Shown here one piece after another: positions 10,837 to 22,900 of a stretch of 64,000 nt of DNA; position 1 is the first letter of the stretch, and each line of letters opens with the position of its first letter. The DNA is from Helicostylum pulchrum. Lineage: Eukaryota; Mucoromycota; Mucoromycetes; Mucorales; Mucoraceae. Both the position numbers and the translations under genes were made by a program. The DNA lies in contig JAIXMO010000004.1 of NCBI GenBank assembly GCA_025677825.1, positions 1 to 64,000 of the forward strand, given 5' to 3'. Below the pieces are notes generated by a model. The model was given only the letters and a program-made list of their open reading frames with translations. It was not told the origin of the DNA and made no database searches.

Positions 10837-13109
10837 ATGCCGCATAATATAGAGACGCATGATATGAGCGATAGTACAGGACCTACAAGAAGATCGTCTG
10901 TGGCAGCTACTTTAGCTGATCAGAATTTCGAAGGGAAAACAAGCGAATATTTCCCTCAAAATGCTGAATCGGTTGTAGAAGAAGAAAAACCAAAGAAAAA
11001 GACAAATCTGTTTGTAGTTTTCAGTGGACTTCAACTTTCTTTATTTTTAGCTGCGTTAGACAGGTAAAAAAAAAACAATTTTAAATTCTAAAAGGAAAGG
11101 GGATCGATCTAATTTATTTGAATAGTACTATTGTCGCGCCTGCTTTACCTCGTATCGGATCAGATTTTAATCAAATGACAGCAGTCTCTTGGGTTGCTAC
11201 TGCATATATTTTAACATTTGATGTGTTTCGTAAGTTTCGAAATTTGCTGAAAAAAAATTGAAATACTAATTCATTTGTTAGAACCATTGTTTGCAAAGTT
11301 TTCAGATATTTTTGGAAGAAAGTTAATTCTTATGTTTGGAATTGTCGTGTTTTTAATTGGATCTTTGCTTTGTGGTGTAGCCAATGTAAGCCATATACAG
11401 ATGAAATATATGTATATATGTATACTTATTGTGTAGTCTATGATTATGTTGATTATTTCTAGAGCTATTGCTGGTATCGGCGGTGCTGGTATTTTTTCAA
11501 TGGTATATTTTACTTTTTTTTTTTTATTGCTTAAAAAGGGAGACCATTAATTTTTTTTTTTAGGTTTTTATCATTATCTCTGATTTAGTTCCTTTAGAGC
11601 AAAGAGGAAGTTATCAAGGGTAAGAGGAGGATAACGAGTGAAAAGATAAATATCAGGCTAACATCATATGATTTATTAGTGTTGTCAACTCTGTATTTGC
11701 ATTATCTAGTGTTTGTGGTCCTTTAATTGGTGTAAGTAAACCTTCTTTTTTGTAAACAAATGCGGGCGATCAATAACATCACATAAACCTTTTTTTTATA
11801 CAGGGAAGTTTCACTGATTACGTAACATGGAGATGGAATTTTTATATCAAGTAAGTCACGAACTATAAGAAAGAAAGATACAAACTAACATATAATATAG
11901 CTTACCTATTGGAGCAGTAGCCATGGTTCTTTTATTTGTATTTTTAAAAATGCCCGTACCTCAAGGCAACTTGAAGGAAAAGTTGAAGCGTATTGATTAT
12001 TTGGGTGCAGTTATTGTACTTGTCTTCGCCACGTTATTTTTATTGGCAATGAATTTTGGCGGTCAACTCTATCCTTGGAAATCTGCAGCAGTCATTGTAC
12101 CTTTGATTTTGTCCGCTCTCTTGGTAATTGCGTTGGTCTATGTTGAGAATAAAGTCGAAGAACCTTTAATGCCTCCTCGTTTATTTAAAAACGTTTCTGT
12201 CGCTTCAGTTTTAGCTACTAATTGGTTCTTTGGTATGACTTTCTTTAGTATGATTTATTATCTTCCTATTTACTTTCAGGTCGTACGTGGTGATTCCGCC
12301 ATGTGGTCTGGTATTCGTTTGATTCCTATGGAAATGATGATTGCGGTATTTTCTACCTGTTCAGGCGTCTTTATTTCTAAAAAGGGTATCTTCAAGCCAC
12401 TGTAAGTATTTATATTATATATATATGGTGAGTGGCAGAAAATTGATTTATTTTTTGTAGGCTTCCTATCGGTATGAGCTTATTAACCATCTGTGTTGGT
12501 TTAATATCGTTATTCGGTGAAGATACTTCTTATTCTATGATTTATGGATGTACAGTAATTGGTGGTACTGGTATGGGCTTTATGTTCTCATCTGCTATTA
12601 TTGCATTGCAAGCATGTGCTGAGCCCAAGGATCTCGGGGTTGTTACTGGTCTTGGTAACTTTACTCGTATTCTTGGTGGTGCTTTGGGTGTTGCTATTGC
12701 TTCAGCTATTTTGAACTCTTCGTTAGCAAAGGAATTACCTAAACATGTACCAGCTGATATTGTTCAAAATGTCTTGGCCTCATCTGAATATGTTCGTCAT
12801 GGATGTCCACCTGAATACTTTGAAATTGTACTTGCTAGTTATCTTGAAGCACTTCATTTAATTTGGTATATTATTACAGCTATGTGTGGTATTGGATTTT
12901 GTTGCTCTTTAAATGTTAGAAATGCTCGTGTTCTCGCTACTTCTGAGGAGGAAGAGATGACTCTTGAAAAAACGGAAACTCCTCCTTTGTCTAGTGCTGA
13001 GTATAATCGTCATCCTATTGACGAAGCTGTTGTATCCGTCAATATGGAACCTGCTAAAGATGCTATTGAACCTCATCATGGCGCTGATATGAACAATAGA
13101 AAATCTTAG
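10837..13109 (+). CDS. MFS transporter, DHA2-like 14-TM drug:H+ antiporter family
   Basis: Multi-exon gene. The ATG at 10837 ([10 protein letters not shown]) is chosen because the frame is open from there into the hydrophilic N-tail ([10 protein letters not shown]) and first helix. After the first intron the sequence reads [13 protein letters not shown], the LDxTIVxxALP signature of 14-TM DHA2 exporters. Later: [10 protein letters not shown] (motif A region), [19 protein letters not shown] and WRWNFYINLPIG, which typify the group. At least eight introns of 50-80 bp split the first half; two long exons (about 11902-12402 and 12460-13109) encode the rest. The tail is hydrophilic and acidic. Plasma-membrane or vacuolar efflux of small toxic compounds is inferred; substrate unknown. 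No lesion seen. Confidence 0.85.
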
Positions 13110-13443
13110 AAACTTCATTTTTTTACTGCATTTTTATTTATTTATTAATTTATACATTTATCCCCTCTTTACTAGTAGATAGAGGTTTCATTCTTTTATT
13201 TTTATTTTAGACTCTACTCAACCCCACCTTTTATATATATATATATAAATATATTCATATATTCATTGTAGAAAATAGTTCAATTAAGGCATGCAGAATT
13301 ATACGCACAGACCTTTTTTTTTGAACTTGATTTGGCTCCGCATTTTCGTGAGAGTTTTATCACTTGTAATCTATCAAAATTTAAAGCATCATTTTATTTA
13401 TTTATTTATATTTATATCTTTCCCTCCCTTTTTTTTCTAAAAG
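13110..13443. other. Intergenic
   Basis: AT-rich, with a TA dinucleotide run near 13231-13248 and poly-T tracts. No gene seen. Confidence 0.5.
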
Positions 13444-14923
13444 ATGAAAATAATATACGAAATAGAAGGTATTTTTTTTTTTTTTTAAAAAAAAGCAGTT
13501 TTTAAAAGTATATTCCTAATTATTTTAAATATAAAAAGAGTTTCCCAACCCTGGTGACAAGGACCTTTATAAAGGAATAAAAGAGATAAACAAAAATAAC
13601 TATCAAGGTGCATTGTATCATTTTGAAAAGTCTTCAAATTATCAAAATGAATATGGAATGCTTTTTAATGCTATTCTTCAGTTTACTGGGTTTGGATCGA
13701 TTACAAGAGATCCACGAAAGGCTATGAATATATTTAAAACAATTGCATATGCTTACAACAATCCTGTAGCAATGTTCTTTATCGGGGTAATGTATTTGGA
13801 AGGAGATGAAGGAGTGTCTTCAAAAGGAAAGGCTGGTATACATTGGTTGACTTTAGCTGCTAACGAAGGGTGGCAATATGCTATGGGACTTTTGGGATGC
13901 GCTCATTTCTTAAATATGTATGGTAAAGCTGACCACAAGAAGGCTTTAGAATGGTTCAAGAAAGCTGCTTTGGTTGACGTCTGTGATTCGTGCTCAACTA
14001 ATGATGAACCGTATTACTTGTTTGGAAATAAGAAGCTCAAATTAGATTTGAGTGGGTTTCATCATGACGAGGTTCAAATGATACATCTAACTAATAATGA
14101 AACTTTTATCTCACTTCGTACTTTTTTAAATCGATACGACATGATAAGATCCCCTTTGACAAGGGAAATGATGTACTTAACTGTTTGGGATTTATTGACC
14201 GATAGGCAATCAATTATTGTCTCTGTTTGCCAGTATTACATAGCAGTTATTTACTTTATAGGAACGAACAGAGTTCCTATGGATATCCGTCGATCCGTTA
14301 ATTGGGCAAGAAAGGCTGTTAAAAACGGAAACTCTGAAGCCAGTAATCAATTAGGCGCCTTTTATGAATTTGGTATAGGTGTAGAGGAAAATTATACGGT
14401 AGCATTGGAATACTACAAACAATCTGACTGTGCCGAAGCTATTTTTCGGGCGGGTACTTTTTACTTTGAGGGAAAAGGTACAGAAAGAGACCATGCAGTA
14501 GCATTAGCTTATTTCAACGCGGCGCTTTCGCTTGAAGGGCATGAATTGTCTTGCTTTTTTATAGGCAAGATTTATAAAGATGGAAAAGATAGCGTTGAAC
14601 AAGATTATCAGAGATCAGCTGATTGCTTTACTATGGCGTTTATCTTGGGTTTACCTGAAGCAGCTACAGAAATTGGTATCTTGTACCGTAACGGTCTTGG
14701 TGTACAAAAGGATAATCAAAAGGCATATGTTTGGTTTTTAAAGGGGGCAAGCATGGGTTGTCCAAAATCACATTATGCACTTGGACTTATTCATTTTAAT
14801 GGTGATGATGTGGTTGTCGATTATGATAAAGCATTCACATATTTTATGTCGTCACACTTGGGTGGGTTTGAGCCAGCTTTTCGAATGTTGACACAAGTAT
14901 CACATTTTGTTGATCCCGAGTAA
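13444..14923 (+). CDS. Sel1-repeat (SLR/TPR-like) protein, gene A
   Basis: Two exons: 13444-13468 (25 nt, MKIIYEIE plus one base) and 13539-14923. Stop codons in the intron show that the long frame cannot start upstream without splicing. The join gives EFPNPGDKDLYKGI and a 469-residue protein. Sel1 repeats (alpha/alpha, roughly 36 residues) run through most of it, e.g. AMFFIGVMYLEGDEGV, ASNQLGAFYEFGIGVEENY, ATEIGILYRNGLGVQKDN. The middle 120 residues carry the family-specific block with YYLFGNKKLKLDLS and WDLLTDRQS. No enzyme motif or transmembrane segment. SLR proteins usually act as scaffolds; the function here is unknown. It shares the mini first exon with the cluster at 46-59 kb, so it is a dispersed, intact member. 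Confidence 0.85.
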
Positions 14924-15244
14924 AAAATCAAACAATAACGAACAGTGCTTTTTTAATACGTACAAAAAAAAAAGAAGACTTTGTGTATATCGCTAACAAT
15001 AATCTTGAATAAAAGCTTTTAAAATCTACTTTTTGTCGCGACAGTATAAAAAAAAAACCCCCCAACAATGCAAAATATTGAATCCTATATATTCCTCTTT
15101 ACGTATCTATCTACTGCAAAAAAAAAAGGTACTTATCATATCAGTTAAAAAAGCCATAAAAAATAAAAAAAAAGATCCATATGTAGATTTTATGTAAGAT
15201 TTTTTGTTTTGTTTTTTTAGGTACAATCAATTTTTAACAAGTTT
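14924..15244. other. Convergent 3' spacer
   Basis: AT-rich region between the 3' ends of the Sel1 gene A and the SmD3 gene. Homopolymer A/T and C tracts only. Confidence 0.5.
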
Positions 15245-15783
15245 TTAGTATCTTGGTGGGGGACCACCACGACCTCTAAATCCGCCACGACCTCCTCTTC
15301 CTCTTGCTATTTACATTTAAAAAGATAATATTTTAGTCAACTACTATAGACTTTGAAAGGCCAAGAATTTATATTTACCTTGTTGAGCACGCGCGACAGT
15401 AGCTCTTCCTCTACCCAAACCAATACCTCTGCCCTTAAGACCACCAGGTCCAGCTCCCTTGAACATGGGGGCATTCTTTAACATATCGGGTACAATGAAG
15501 AATCGAACGTGAGATCCACGAATATAAACTTGATCCAATTGTGAAACTCTTCCATCACGTGCAGTTACTGTAATATCTCTTAATTGAATGTTCATGTTGT
15601 CTTCAGCTAAAAAAAAAGAAGGTAAATACACGAGTTAAATCCAAAAAAAAAAACTTAATCATCTTGCTTTTTCAATGTACCTTCTAATAATTTTCCACGG
15701 TAAAGTTGGCCTGTCTTTAATTCTAAAGAGATAATGTGACCTTGGGCTTCATGAAGAAGTTTAATAGGAACGCCAATAGTCAT
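15245..15783 (-). CDS. SMD3: Small nuclear ribonucleoprotein Sm D3
   Basis: Core spliceosomal Sm protein, part of the heptameric ring on U1, U2, U4 and U5 snRNAs in the nucleus. Three exons: 15681-15783, 15379-15606 and 15245-15306, giving 130 residues, normal for SmD3. Exon 1 starts [16 protein letters not shown]; the Sm1 motif [13 protein letters not shown] is followed after the intron by Sm2, with [18 protein letters not shown], the SmD3 hallmark. The tail is RG/RGG-rich ([18 protein letters not shown]) and ends PPPRY, the type of tail that is methylated on arginine in this family. Divergent from RCL1 across a 608-bp spacer. Identification is secure. Confidence 0.97.
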
Positions 15784-16391
15784 GATGTATAGTAGATTAT
15801 AAAAAAGTAGTCTTAAAAAGAAGAAGAAAAAAAAAAAAAACGACAGATATAGAAGATAAAAAAATTATAGGTGACGTATTTTATTAGGAAAGGAATATGA
15901 TTGGCCTAACAAAGTACTTTTTGGTAAAAAATGTCGCTTTAATTTTATGTTTTATTCTTTTTCTTTTTCTTTGTAGCATTACATAAACTTTTGTTCATAC
16001 TACTACTACTACTACAGAACACAATTTATAACATATCAAAGTTACATTCGATTTTTGTGCTTGAAAAGGGAAAATTAAAAAAGTAACTGATAGCAGTCGT
16101 TGAAAACAAAGGAAATCTATTCACTCCCAATGCAATTGATTTTAATTCATCATTCTATTTAATTACCTGTCGTCCTATCTAATATAAACATCAAAAAGGA
16201 ACGCCTTATTGTCATAGTAAGCAATCATAAAGTGCATTTTACTTCTAAGCCACATAGCAGAGGGTAAAAAAGTAAAGCATTAACAGACCGTGACTTGCTA
16301 TTCGATTTCCCTTTTTTAAGTTTTTTAAAAAAAAAGATCATTTGAATATTAAAGAAACATTACCCTTTTTTTTTTTTTTTCTTCTTCTTCA
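15784..16391. other. Divergent promoter region SMD3/RCL1
   Basis: 608 bp between two start codons. Contains long A and T tracts, a short CTA repeat near 16000 and pyrimidine-rich DNA just before the RCL1 ATG. No recognised element or RNA gene. Confidence 0.5.
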
Positions 16392-17772
16392 ATGAGTAAA
16401 ATTTTAAAGTTTGAAGGTTTCAATTACCTCAGACAAAGACTTATTCTCGCTACTTTAAGCGGTAAGCCTGTCCGTATTGAAAAGATTAGATCCGATGACG
16501 AGAATCCTGGTTTAAAAGGTAATTTGGTTTTTTGACGTTTCTTTTTTTCATGATCTAAAAAATATGAACTAAATGCTTTACTTTATAAAATAATAGACTT
16601 TGAAATGAAGTTTCTTAACTTGTTGGAAAAAGTCACTAATGGTTCAGTTATCGAAATTAGTTATACAGGTAAAATTAGAGAGTACACGGTAAAAAGAGTT
16701 GACAGGAAAGAGGGATCTAACACCATTTTTTTATTTTAAAAAAAGGTACTTCTTTTCTTTACAGACCAGGAGCTATTGAAGGTGGACGTATTCAACATGA
16801 TTGTGGTACTGATAGAAGTATCAGTTATTTCTTGGAACCAATGATTGCACTTGCACCATTCTCAAAGAAGCCTTTTGTATTAGTATTAGAAGGAATTACT
16901 ACAGATCATGTCGATCCTTCTGTAGATATTATCCGTACAGTTTTATTACCTCAATTAAAGCGATTTGGTGTTGATCAAAACTTGGAACTCAAGGTTAGAT
17001 ATTTATTAATATACAAGTAACAGTAGAGAAAAGGGAGATATTAATTATGGATGTATTGTGTATTATTATAGATTTCAAAGAGAGGTGCACCACCATTGGG
17101 AGGTGGAGAGGTTACATTTTCTTGTATGCCTGTTCGTCAATTAAAACCTGTTCAATTTACAGATGAAGGACGTATTAAGCGTGTTCGTGGTATCGCTTAC
17201 TGTACACGTGTATCACCTCAAACCGCTAATCGTTTAGTTGAATCTGCTCGTTCTTTATTGAACCGATACATTCCCGATATTTATATCTATACAGATGTTT
17301 ATAAAGGTGCTGAGAGTGGTAAATCACCCGGTTTTGCATTATCTTTAGTTGCTGAATCAAATACAGATGTCTTGTTATCTGCAGAAAAGGCTGCAGAGCC
17401 TGGTCAAACACCGGAGGATGTTGGTATTATTGCCTCCAAGATGTTACTTAATGAGATTCGTAGGGGTGGTTGTGTTGATACTACAAGTCAATGGTTAAAT
17501 TTATTATTGATGATTTTGGCTCCTGAAGATGTTGGGAAAATTAGAGTCGGTGAGCTTTCTGCATTCACGTAAGTAGTTACTTTTTTTTAATGTCTTTTTT
17601 CTTTTCTGTATGTCTCTAATCTCTTATATGTATGTGTAGTATCCAATATTTACGTGATTTGAAATCATTCTTTGGTGTATCATTCAAGATTACACCCGAT
17701 ACTTCTAATGATACAATTCTTATGACCTGTATGGGTATTGGTTATGTCAACCAAAACAAGAAGACAACTTAA
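16392..17772 (+). CDS. RCL1: RNA 3'-terminal phosphate cyclase-like protein (18S rRNA processing)
   Basis: Nucleolar SSU-processome factor needed for early pre-rRNA cleavage (site A2 in yeast); partner of the GTPase Bms1. Five exons (16392-16518, 16597-16668, 16746-16993, 17072-17568, 17640-17772) give 358 residues, the usual Rcl1 length. Starts MSKILKFEGFNYLRQRLILA; then YRPGAIEGGRIQHDCG, PFSKKPFVLVLEGITTDHVD, GAPPLGGGEVTFSCMPVRQL and KRVRGIAYCTRVSPQTANR. These follow the Rcl1 branch rather than the RtcA cyclases; the residue normally adenylated in RtcA is not evident. Convergent with nothing; the next gene (PEX2) follows on the same strand about 210 bp away. Confidence 0.95.
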
Positions 17773-17984
17773 ATTTGTACAAATAAAATAATAAAATATA
17801 TAGTAATTAGAAATGTCAGTTCATATACACTTTGTGAATCATTACTACTTATCAACTTTCTTTTTTTCCCACGTGACTGAATAGATTTAACAACAACTTA
17901 AAGCGGAAGAAAAGATTGTTTGTCATGGAAAACGAGCGGCATGTGAAACGTATCTCTTTTTTCTTCTTTTTATACAGCACTACC

Positions 17985-19286
17985 ATGTTACGATTACCCT
18001 CTCAACCTACACCCACCGAATGGAGCTCCAACTGGAAAGATATTCAACCTGCCTTACGTAAAGTAAGAAGATCTATGGCCTCACTTCGAACTTCTTCCTT
18101 GAAGGTTATGAGAGTAAGTCAACTTGATTCAGATATTTTAGACTTGGAGCTTGTAGACATCTTGAAAGAACAGTTATGGAATGCACTTTCACTATTCAAG
18201 GTATATATATATATATATATATAAAGACATATTTATGTCATAAATTGTTTATTGATTTTTTTTTTTCGTTTGTAAAGCCAACTATTAAAGAAAATTATGA
18301 ACCTGAACTTATTGGCTTATTAAACTTGGTTTTATTTAAACTATCTGTTTATGATTCTTCTGCTACGTACGGCTCTCAACTACAAAATTTAAAATATCGT
18401 AATGAATGGAAGCATGGTGGAGCCTGTAAGTTTTTTTTTGATTGTTATAAAAAGTACGGGAAAAAACTAATTCAGTATATATGATAGTCGAATCAATTGC
18501 TAAAGATGCACCTTTAACACAAACACAAAAAATAGTGTATGGTGTATTGACAGTGGGAGGACAGTACGCTTGGATGAGGGCAAATAGATACATCACAATG
18601 AAAGGATGGGGCGAACTAGATGAGTCAGATATAAGATACAAGGTTTATAATGTGTTACAAAAAGGAGAAAAGTACTGGAAGGCATTTTCCTTATTGAATT
18701 TCCTTATATTCTTATGGAATGGTAGGTATCGTACCTTGGTTGATCGTATGTTGGCTATGCGATTGGTTTATTCGAAGAAATCAATGAACAGACAAGTTAG
18801 TTTTGAGTTCTTGAATAGGCAAATGGTGTGGCATGCCTTCACTGTAAGTATATTGATATACTTGATGAATTATACGTATACTCAATTTTTGTGTGCTCGT
18901 AGGAATTTTTATTGTTTTTGGTGCCTTTAATTAATATCGAGAAATTAAAGATGAAATTAATGCGTATGTTGTTACCAAAATCTTATTTGGTCTCTTCCAA
19001 GGGATACGATAAGTTACCTGCAAATCAATGTGCTGTTTGTCATGATGTTACAACTGAACATAGCGGTCCTATTGGTCAAGTACCTAATTTTACTGTACAT
19101 AATCCTTACGAGACCAACTGTGGCCATCACTACTGCTATTACTGTATCCAAAGCAAATTATCAGTATTTGGTGACGAATGGCCCTGTCTTCGTTGCGGTG
19201 AAAAAGTATACGAAATTAAAAAGTACATAGAAAAAGTACAAGACGATGAAAATGATGATAAACCTTCGCCTGCAATTGAACAATAA
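17985..19286 (+). CDS. PEX2: Peroxisome biogenesis factor 2 (RING peroxin)
   Basis: Peroxisomal membrane E3 ligase subunit of the PEX2-PEX10-PEX12 complex that ubiquitinates the import receptor PEX5. Exons 17985-18200, 18278-18425, 18488-18843 and 18903-19286 give 367 residues. N-terminal Pex2/Pex12 domain: LDSDILDLELVDILKEQLWNA, WKHGGA, and membrane-spanning helices around FSLLNFLIFLWNGRYRTLVDR and EFLLFLVPLIN. A C-terminal RING follows: CAVC, then NCGHHYCYYC, then CLRC. The ATG at 17985 is chosen. An in-frame upstream ATG at 17925 exists, but the DNA between them looks like a pyrimidine-rich 3' splice site (ending TATACAG at 17977), so a 5'-UTR intron is likely. Functionally matches the PTS1-bearing ligases at 1-9751, though adjacency is probably coincidence. 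Confidence 0.9.
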
Positions 19287-19350
19287 AAAAAAAACGAGGT
19301 TTATTATTATTTATGATATATAATTTGTATGTACAGTGTGTTGTTTTTTT

Positions 19351-19824
19351 TTATGTTTCCTCAGCAGCTTCCATTTCTTTTGGATCAAACGATTGTTTAG
19401 CTCTTCTAATGTCTTCAGACATATATAATAATTCTTCAACACGAGCTAATTTCTTTGCATCGTTTCGTAATACAAATTGGAAATCTTCTACACGTACTTT
19501 ACCTCGAGTGTCGGCTACTCCAGAAGTTTTTTGACACTAGAATGAGGGTTTAACAGATATTTTTTTTCTTTCGTATATACTAAATTGTTACCATTTCTGT
19601 AATATAATCGATAACAAGGTCGTCCATAACTGCAATGGAATCAGAGGCAGGTGTAGGAACATCCCCAAAACCGTACATGAGTAATCTCACTAGGTTGAAA
19701 TTGAGTAAGTTTTTTTCTTCTTCTCTTTTTAATAATTTATTCAGAACATACAATCCTTTGAAAACATTCCTTTACGGACTGTCTTCTTTCTTCCAGGTCC
19801 ATTTGTTTCTTTCAAGTCACTCAT
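19351..19824 (-). CDS. TAF13: TFIID subunit TAF13 (histone-fold)
   Basis: General transcription factor subunit; its histone fold pairs with TAF11 in TFIID. Three exons that are easily missed: 19752-19824, 19592-19689 and 19351-19536, joining to 118 residues. The first exon reads MSDLKETNGPGRKKTVRKG; the join across intron 1 gives MFSKDLRLLMYGFGD, the conserved TAF13 start of the fold. Then SIAVMDDLVIDYITEM and GKVRVEDFQFVLRNDAKKLARV. It ends EMEAAEET. The 3' end is 64 bp from that of PEX2 (convergent), and the 5' end is 147 bp from the AQR start (divergent, shared promoter likely). Confidence 0.93.
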
Positions 19825-19971
19825 TACAGTATAAAGAAGCAAAAAGAAAAAAGCTATTTCTTTTTATTTCGATTGTGTATGACGTTTATGACGGAACAGT
19901 CACGAAAAAGTATATAAAAAAAATAAACCCTAAAATGATTTTGAATCCAACTCTTCTTTTTGTTCAAACAA

Positions 19972-22900
19972 TGTATCAAAAGACGACGCTACCACTTCAT
20001 GCTTCACCCAGTGAAGCATCATCTTATAGACAACGTAACTTGACCTTGACGGAAATTCAGTCCGATTCTGTCTCTAAACTTGCTGAGAAATACTTTGGTG
20101 GAAAGAAAGTCAATTGGGATCCTAAAGTTGTTGAGACCATCATGAATGAAGAATTAGTTGCTTCCAACTTTGCTTCACATAAACTTGTTTTATTAGAGTT
20201 GTCTCATTACTTGGAAAAGGTATATTTTTTTTTGTACTTTGATAATTATCGTGTAATATTGATAGCTTATTCTCTCTTTCTCTTTTTACAGTTCCTTTGG
20301 CCAAACTATGACGAGAATTCTTCTTTAAATCACGTTATTTCAATCTGTTTAATTGTCAATGAAAAGTCTCGTCAAAATGTATCTCCTTGGGGTAAATTAC
20401 CATGTTTTTTATTTTTTTAAAACTTGGGTACTAACAAATTTTATTTAGACGCGTTCGGTACAGATGCAGAAAAGTTTTCGTTATTCTTTAAACGTGTAAT
20501 TCGTTTATCGACAGATGCAGATTTATCCTTGTTCCTTTCTCGATCAGTCTTGATCTTTTTAATTCAATGTTTCCAAAGTCTTGAAAATGACTTGGTTCGT
20601 ACCGAATGCTTAAAGTTGGTGACTATCGGTATCTGGAATCAGTTGGCTCATGAAGGCAAAAGAGAACAAATGTTTAGTGAATACCCCAATCTTTTAAAGT
20701 TATGGAACTCGAGTAATAAGAAGATGGCTGCTGCTGGTAAAGAAGGAAATGATTATACGTGTAATATACGTAGTGCTGATACATTTATATATATATTTTA
20801 GATGAGAATACAAAGGAACAATTAGAATTTGAAAGAAATTGGTTAAGCTCTTTAATGAAAAAGTGTCTCGAAATTGTATACAAGATCCCTGTTGAAGGAG
20901 AAGGTAATAGTTAAAAAAAACAGGAGAGTTATAAAGAAGATACAGAAATTTAAATAGTACGTACTCTTTTTTTTTTAGCTGACGAGGAAATAATCAAGAT
21001 CAGTGAACGTTATTTGGAATTCTTTATCGATTTAGAAGCACAATTACCTACACGTAGATTCTTCAATACATTATTAGAGGATCATCAAGTAACAGTACTT
21101 TGTCAAATGGCACCATTTATGCGTCGTCAAAATAAAGATGTTGATTTGTTGAAAAAATTATTGACAACCTTATCCTTTTATTCCAAATTTGAAATTAACG
21201 ATCAAACTGGTGTTGCTTTAACTGATATTCAAATGACCGAAGCTCACTGTCAACAATTGATTCAATTACAACATGTTACTTTCCGTCAATTCAAGGATGA
21301 AATTAAAGAATTACCATTGGCTAATTTAGCATCGATTGAAACGCGTAAAGATTTGTTATGGCATTTGGAACCTTTATCAGAGCAGACATTAATTCGATTA
21401 TGCGATGCGTTATGTATTCGTAGTACACCTGTGGATATGTCGCTTGATGTCGAAAATAAAGAATTCTTGATGAATGTTTTGGTTGAAAAGTATCAAAAGA
21501 GAGAAAGTCAAATTAAAAAAATCAATAGTCAACCTTTATATCCTGATCAAGATATTTTGTTCAACGATAATTTGATTCAAACTCAATTCTATGCTGGTGA
21601 TCGTCCCTTGGCTTTACCTAAACTTAACCTTCAATTCTTGACTCTTCATGATTATCTCTTAAGAAACTTCACCTTGTTTCGATTAGAAAGCTCTTATGAG
21701 ATTCGTCAAGATATCGAAGATGTTGTTAAACGTATCAATCCTCGTTTAACTTTTCCTGATATGAAGACCGAGTTTGCTGGCTGGGCTCGTATGGCTGTTC
21801 CTATCAGTACATTCAATATTGTTGATGTTGCTGAGGCTAACCTTGGCGAGGAAAAGCCTTCTCGTGTTAGAGCTGATGTTGGATTCCAGATCAATAAGTT
21901 TACTCCTGCTATTCGTAAGGAATGGGATGGTTTGCGTAAGCACGATGTTATGTTCTTATTAACTATTCAAGCCAACGAAAAATCAGGAGATAAATTACAA
22001 CAAGATGAAGATTTTAAAGAACATTATGGTATCAAGTATATTCGTGGTTGTGAAGTAGTTGATATTATCGGTAAAGATGGTCGTGTTATTGATGATAATA
22101 CAAGGTTCAGCCAATCTGATAATACCAGTAACTGGAAGGGAACACAACGTACTATTCGTTTAGAACTCGATCCTAATCAATATAAAATGGACATGGATAC
22201 CTTTAATAACAAAAAATCCGGAGATATCTATCAAACATTTAATATTCTTGTTCGTAGAAAGCCTCAAGAAAATAACTTTAAAGCAGTATTGGAAACCATT
22301 CGTGATTTAATGCAAAGTGATTTAGTTGTACCTGAATGGCTTCAAAAGGTCTTTTTGGGTTATGGTGATCCAGCTAGTGCTCATTATACTAAAATGCCTA
22401 ATCGTTTATTGAAAAATGATTTCCGTGATACCTTTTTGAATTGGGATCATTTAAAGGAATGTTTTGCTACTAAAGACATGAAGGTAGCTGAAGGTCAAAC
22501 TGAACCTTTAAATCCTCCTTATGTTATTAGTGTATTGGATGATCCTATGGATGCAAAAGATACTAAACCTACTACAAAGAAGTCTAAAAAGTCAAAGAAG
22601 GCTACTGCTGCTGCTGGCACTGAAGTAAAATCCGAATCTTATCAAGTATCTACTTATGAAGTACCCAGTAAAGGTCCTTATCCTGAAGATATTCCCAAGG
22701 AAAATCATATTCGTTTTACGCCTGTTCAAGCTGAAGCTATTCATTCTGGTATGAACCATGGTTTAACTATGGTTGTTGGTCCTCCTGGTACTGGTAAAAC
22801 TGATGTTGCAGTTCAAACTATTGCCAACTTGTATCATAATCATCCTGAACAACATACATTGATTGTTACACATAGTAATCAAGCATTAAATCAAATCTTT

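Noticed and set aside
19635..19930. Long plus-strand ORF (MESEAGVGTS...) as the AQR N-terminus
   Set aside because: It is antisense to TAF13 exons 1-2 and lacks AQR similarity; the AQR-like sequence begins after 19972.
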